DNA from: Paenibacillus antarcticus
GTDB lineage: Bacteria > Bacillota > Bacilli > Paenibacillales > Paenibacillaceae
Length of the DNA: 64,000 bases
Assembly (NCBI RefSeq): GCF_001637225.1
Contig: NZ_LVJI01000014.1
Coordinates: 62,001 to 126,000, forward strand
Direction of reading: 5' to 3'
The position numbers and the translations under genes were made by a program. The notes under the pieces were generated by a model. That model ran no database searches and was not told the origin of the DNA. It was given only the letters and a program-made list of their open reading frames with translations. Of this stretch, positions 62,190 through 64,000 are shown piece after piece. Within the stretch, counting starts at the first letter, position 1; the number at the start of each line of letters is the position of its first letter.

Positions 62190-62220
62190 CTCCCTTTACC
62201 TAAAATATTTAATTTGAAAT

Positions 62221-64000
62221 TTAGTTAGATATCCCTTCATATGACTTCAGAAGATCCGCTAATTCAAGCCAAGTGACGGATTGCTCCGTTAATTGTAATG
62301 TACTTTCTAGCGCACCTTGATTTTCTAACAATTGTTCTTCTAGCCATTTAGCTTGACGTACTAAAGCTTCACTAAATTCATGAATATAGAAATCATAAAG
62401 TAATGGCTCCTGTACAGTTGCTGCATCCGTAATATTCTCTCTGAGTGTCGGTTCAACGCTTTCCTTCAACTTCTCGCGTCCCTTACCTTCAAAAAACGAC
62501 TTAGGGGATTTGAAAGTAGACCAGAATCCATTCCATTCCACTGTCTTGTTAAATTTACTTCCTTGTAGATCAGGAACATGCCAAGACTGCTCTTCTTTTA
62601 CAGGTGTTAGCAATATTCCTTCATCTACCGCATTGACGTGATCTGTCAATTTCTGTGATGCTTCTTGAAGAATCCATTTCGCCTTTAACTCAAGTCGTAA
62701 TGTAGTCGCCCATAGTTCTTGATCAAGCTCTTTCAACAGAGATTGTTCTAGCTCACGTCCACAATCGCTAAAGATCTCTTTCAATGATCCTGTACCATCA
62801 CGAAGTAATGAAGGATGAAAGGCTTCATTAAAAAATGCACCCAAATTATACTCGATCCGCTTTCGCACATGGAACAGTAATTCTTTCGTTTCCTGTTCAA
62901 TTACTCTATCTTGTTCTGATAGTAGCGTGAATTGGCTCAGCATTTCCTTCGCCTTAGCAAAAGTCTTCTGCAACTCAACCCGACGTAGGCCTCGAGTAGC
63001 TTCATCTTGCCTTGATATGCGATCCCATTCTTCTGCACGTTTACGTGCAGTCGTAATCTCTTGTCTCGCAGCTTGAATAGATAATCCAGGGAGTTCTTTG
63101 CCTGCGAAATCATTCAGTGATTCTTCAAATGATATAAATCCAGAAGATAACAACAATGACTCTTGGTTTGTCGTCTTGCCTTCTAATGCTTTCATACTGG
63201 ATAAGGCATAAATATGAGGTGAAGCAATGCCGCTACTGCGCAAGTTCGATTTCACATGACTAACCACTTGCTCTAGCTCCTCATTGGATCCTGCTAAATC
63301 CGCCGCATTGATGATAAAGAACATTTTATCCAGTGCAAAGCTATCTTTCACTCTTCCTAATTGGGAGAGGAATTGTCGATCTCCTTTAGAAAAAGCATGA
63401 TTATAATAGGTGACGAATACAAGTGCATCTGCATGTTTCATGTATTGAAAAGTTACACCCGTATGACGTGCATGTAAGGAATCGGCTCCGGGTGTATCCA
63501 CAAGAATAATGCCCTGTTCCGTTAGATCACAACTGTAGAACAAATCTATACGTTCAACAAAACAAGATTTCGTCTCGTCAGCTACAAATGAGCGATACTG
63601 TGTAAGGTCTACCGTTTGCATCGTGCCTAGGATCCCTTCTGCTTCCCTCCAACCGGCACTAGCAGCTTTCAAGAATCCATAATGAGGTAAACCGGCTGGA
63701 TGTATCCCATCTGATGTTAATTCGTGTACAGCATCACTCCAGTGGTTCAGATCCGGTTCACCTAAATGGAGGATCGAGAATGATATTCTCAGATCTTCCA
63801 TCAGCGTCTCACGGGACTTCATGACCACCTGTGCTGTTCCATGCTTAAAGTCATCATGAGGTGCAAGAATGCGATTAATAGCCGCCGTGGTAGGATGCGG
63901 CGATACCGGTAGCACTTCTTCGCCAAGCAAAGCGTTAGCGAAGGAAGATTTCCCGGCGCTGAAAGCTCCAAACAGCGCCAGTGTGAACGTGCCACCCTCA
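62221..64000 (-). CDS. Dynamin-family GTPase, 5' end outside window
   Basis: The frame runs off the window; its visible start codon-like ATG at 63930 is internal, because the G1 loop GAFSAGKSSFANALLGEE lies upstream of it. G3 is DTPGADSLHARHTGVTFQYM; G4 is weak (INAADLAGS). The helical stalk and the hydrophobic-poor C-terminus (WLELADLLKSYEGISN) follow. Bacterial DynA-type proteins, often with two such GTPase halves, tether and protect membranes. This could be the C-terminal half of a double-headed DynA/YpbR; the window does not show. Confidence 0.88.
   Translation of the reverse strand, partial: EGGTFTLALFGAFSAGKSSFANALLGEEVLPVSPHPTTAAINRILAPHDDFKHGTAQVVMKSRETLMEDLRISFSILHLGEPDLNHWSDAVHELTSDGIHPAGLPHYGFLKAASAGWREAEGILGTMQTVDLTQYRSFVADETKSCFVERIDLFYSCDLTEQGIILVDTPGADSLHARHTGVTFQYMKHADALVFVTYYNHAFSKGDRQFLSQLGRVKDSFALDKMFFIINAADLAGSNEELEQVVSHVKSNLRSSGIASPHIYALSSMKALEGKTTNQESLLLSSGFISFEESLNDFAGKELPGLSIQAARQEITTARKRAEEWDRISRQDEATRGLRRVELQKTFAKAKEMLSQFTLLSEQDRVIEQETKELLFHVRKRIEYNLGAFFNEAFHPSLLRDGTGSLKEIFSDCGRELEQSLLKELDQELWATTLRLELKAKWILQEASQKLTDHVNAVDEGILLTPVKEEQSWHVPDLQGSKFNKTVEWNGFWSTFKSPKSFFEGKGREKLKESVEPTLRENITDAATVQEPLLYDFYIHEFSEALVRQAKWLEEQLLENQGALESTLQLTEQSVTWLELADLLKSYEGISN

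Overview
The window looks like chromosomal DNA of a low-GC Gram-positive bacterium, most likely Paenibacillus or a close relative in the Bacillales. Pointers are strong GGAGG-type ribosome binding sites, Bacillus-style FapR, Fur and CcpA (cre) sites, a DUF3888 secreted protein, YesM/YesN-type two-component genes, a small holin-like toxin of the kind common in Paenibacillus, a lipoteichoic acid synthase and a ParC/ParE pair. No rRNA, tRNA, CRISPR array or intact insertion sequence was seen. Species assignment is inference.

Layout. 1-3.9 kb: small secreted, lipo- and membrane proteins, a beta-lactamase-fold gene that has lost its catalytic motif, and a 54-residue ORF whose ribosome binding site lies inside a hairpin. 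3.9-7.7 kb: MFS exporter plus ArsR regulator, lspA, then a metal-efflux unit (CzrA-type repressor, perfect palindromic operator, CzcD-type transporter). 7.9-10.8 kb: a long structured 5' leader ending in an intrinsic terminator, followed by carboxynorspermidine synthase and decarboxylase (polyamine synthesis). 10.9-13.5 kb: a small defence-island scar with a frameshifted Mrr-like nuclease gene, a truncated XRE regulator and an apparently intact two-gene Kiwa anti-phage system (kwaA-kwaB), all AT-rich. 14-16.1 kb: a Fur-box-controlled siderophore-binding lipoprotein with a broken AraC regulator. 16.3-22.4 kb: ltaS-like gene, fabH-fabF behind a FapR site, and a PadR operon of repeat-containing membrane proteins. 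23.2-27.2 kb: a complete ferric-siderophore ABC importer around a divergent Fur-controlled promoter. 27.3-35.1 kb: toxin-like peptide, SPFH protein, WG-repeat protein, HpaB-family oxygenase, acetyltransferase, methyltransferase, pseudouridine synthase, aldo/keto reductase. 35.2-39.5 kb: methyltransferase, unknown small proteins, MFS transporter with MarR regulator. 39.6-44 kb: parE-parC. 44.1-47.8 kb: ABC exporter with SGNH hydrolase, and a CAP-domain protein. 48-56.4 kb: galactose/ribose-type ABC importer with its own binding-protein, histidine-kinase and response-regulator sensor unit behind a cre site. 56.5-58.1 kb: acetyltransferase and purT. 58.3-62 kb: heterodimeric ABC exporter with one degenerate ATP site. 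62.2 kb to the end: a dynamin-like GTPase running out of the window.

The main themes are metal and iron homeostasis, sugar sensing and uptake, polyamine and lipid synthesis, and one defence insertion. Several genes are freshly broken (beta-lactamase, AraC, Mrr-like, XRE), which marks the accessory stretches. The most notable objects are the Kiwa system, the approximately 425-nt leader of the polyamine operon, the hairpin that would mask the start of the 54-residue ORF, and the AraC gene that reads through its own 3' end and a Fur box into the next gene.
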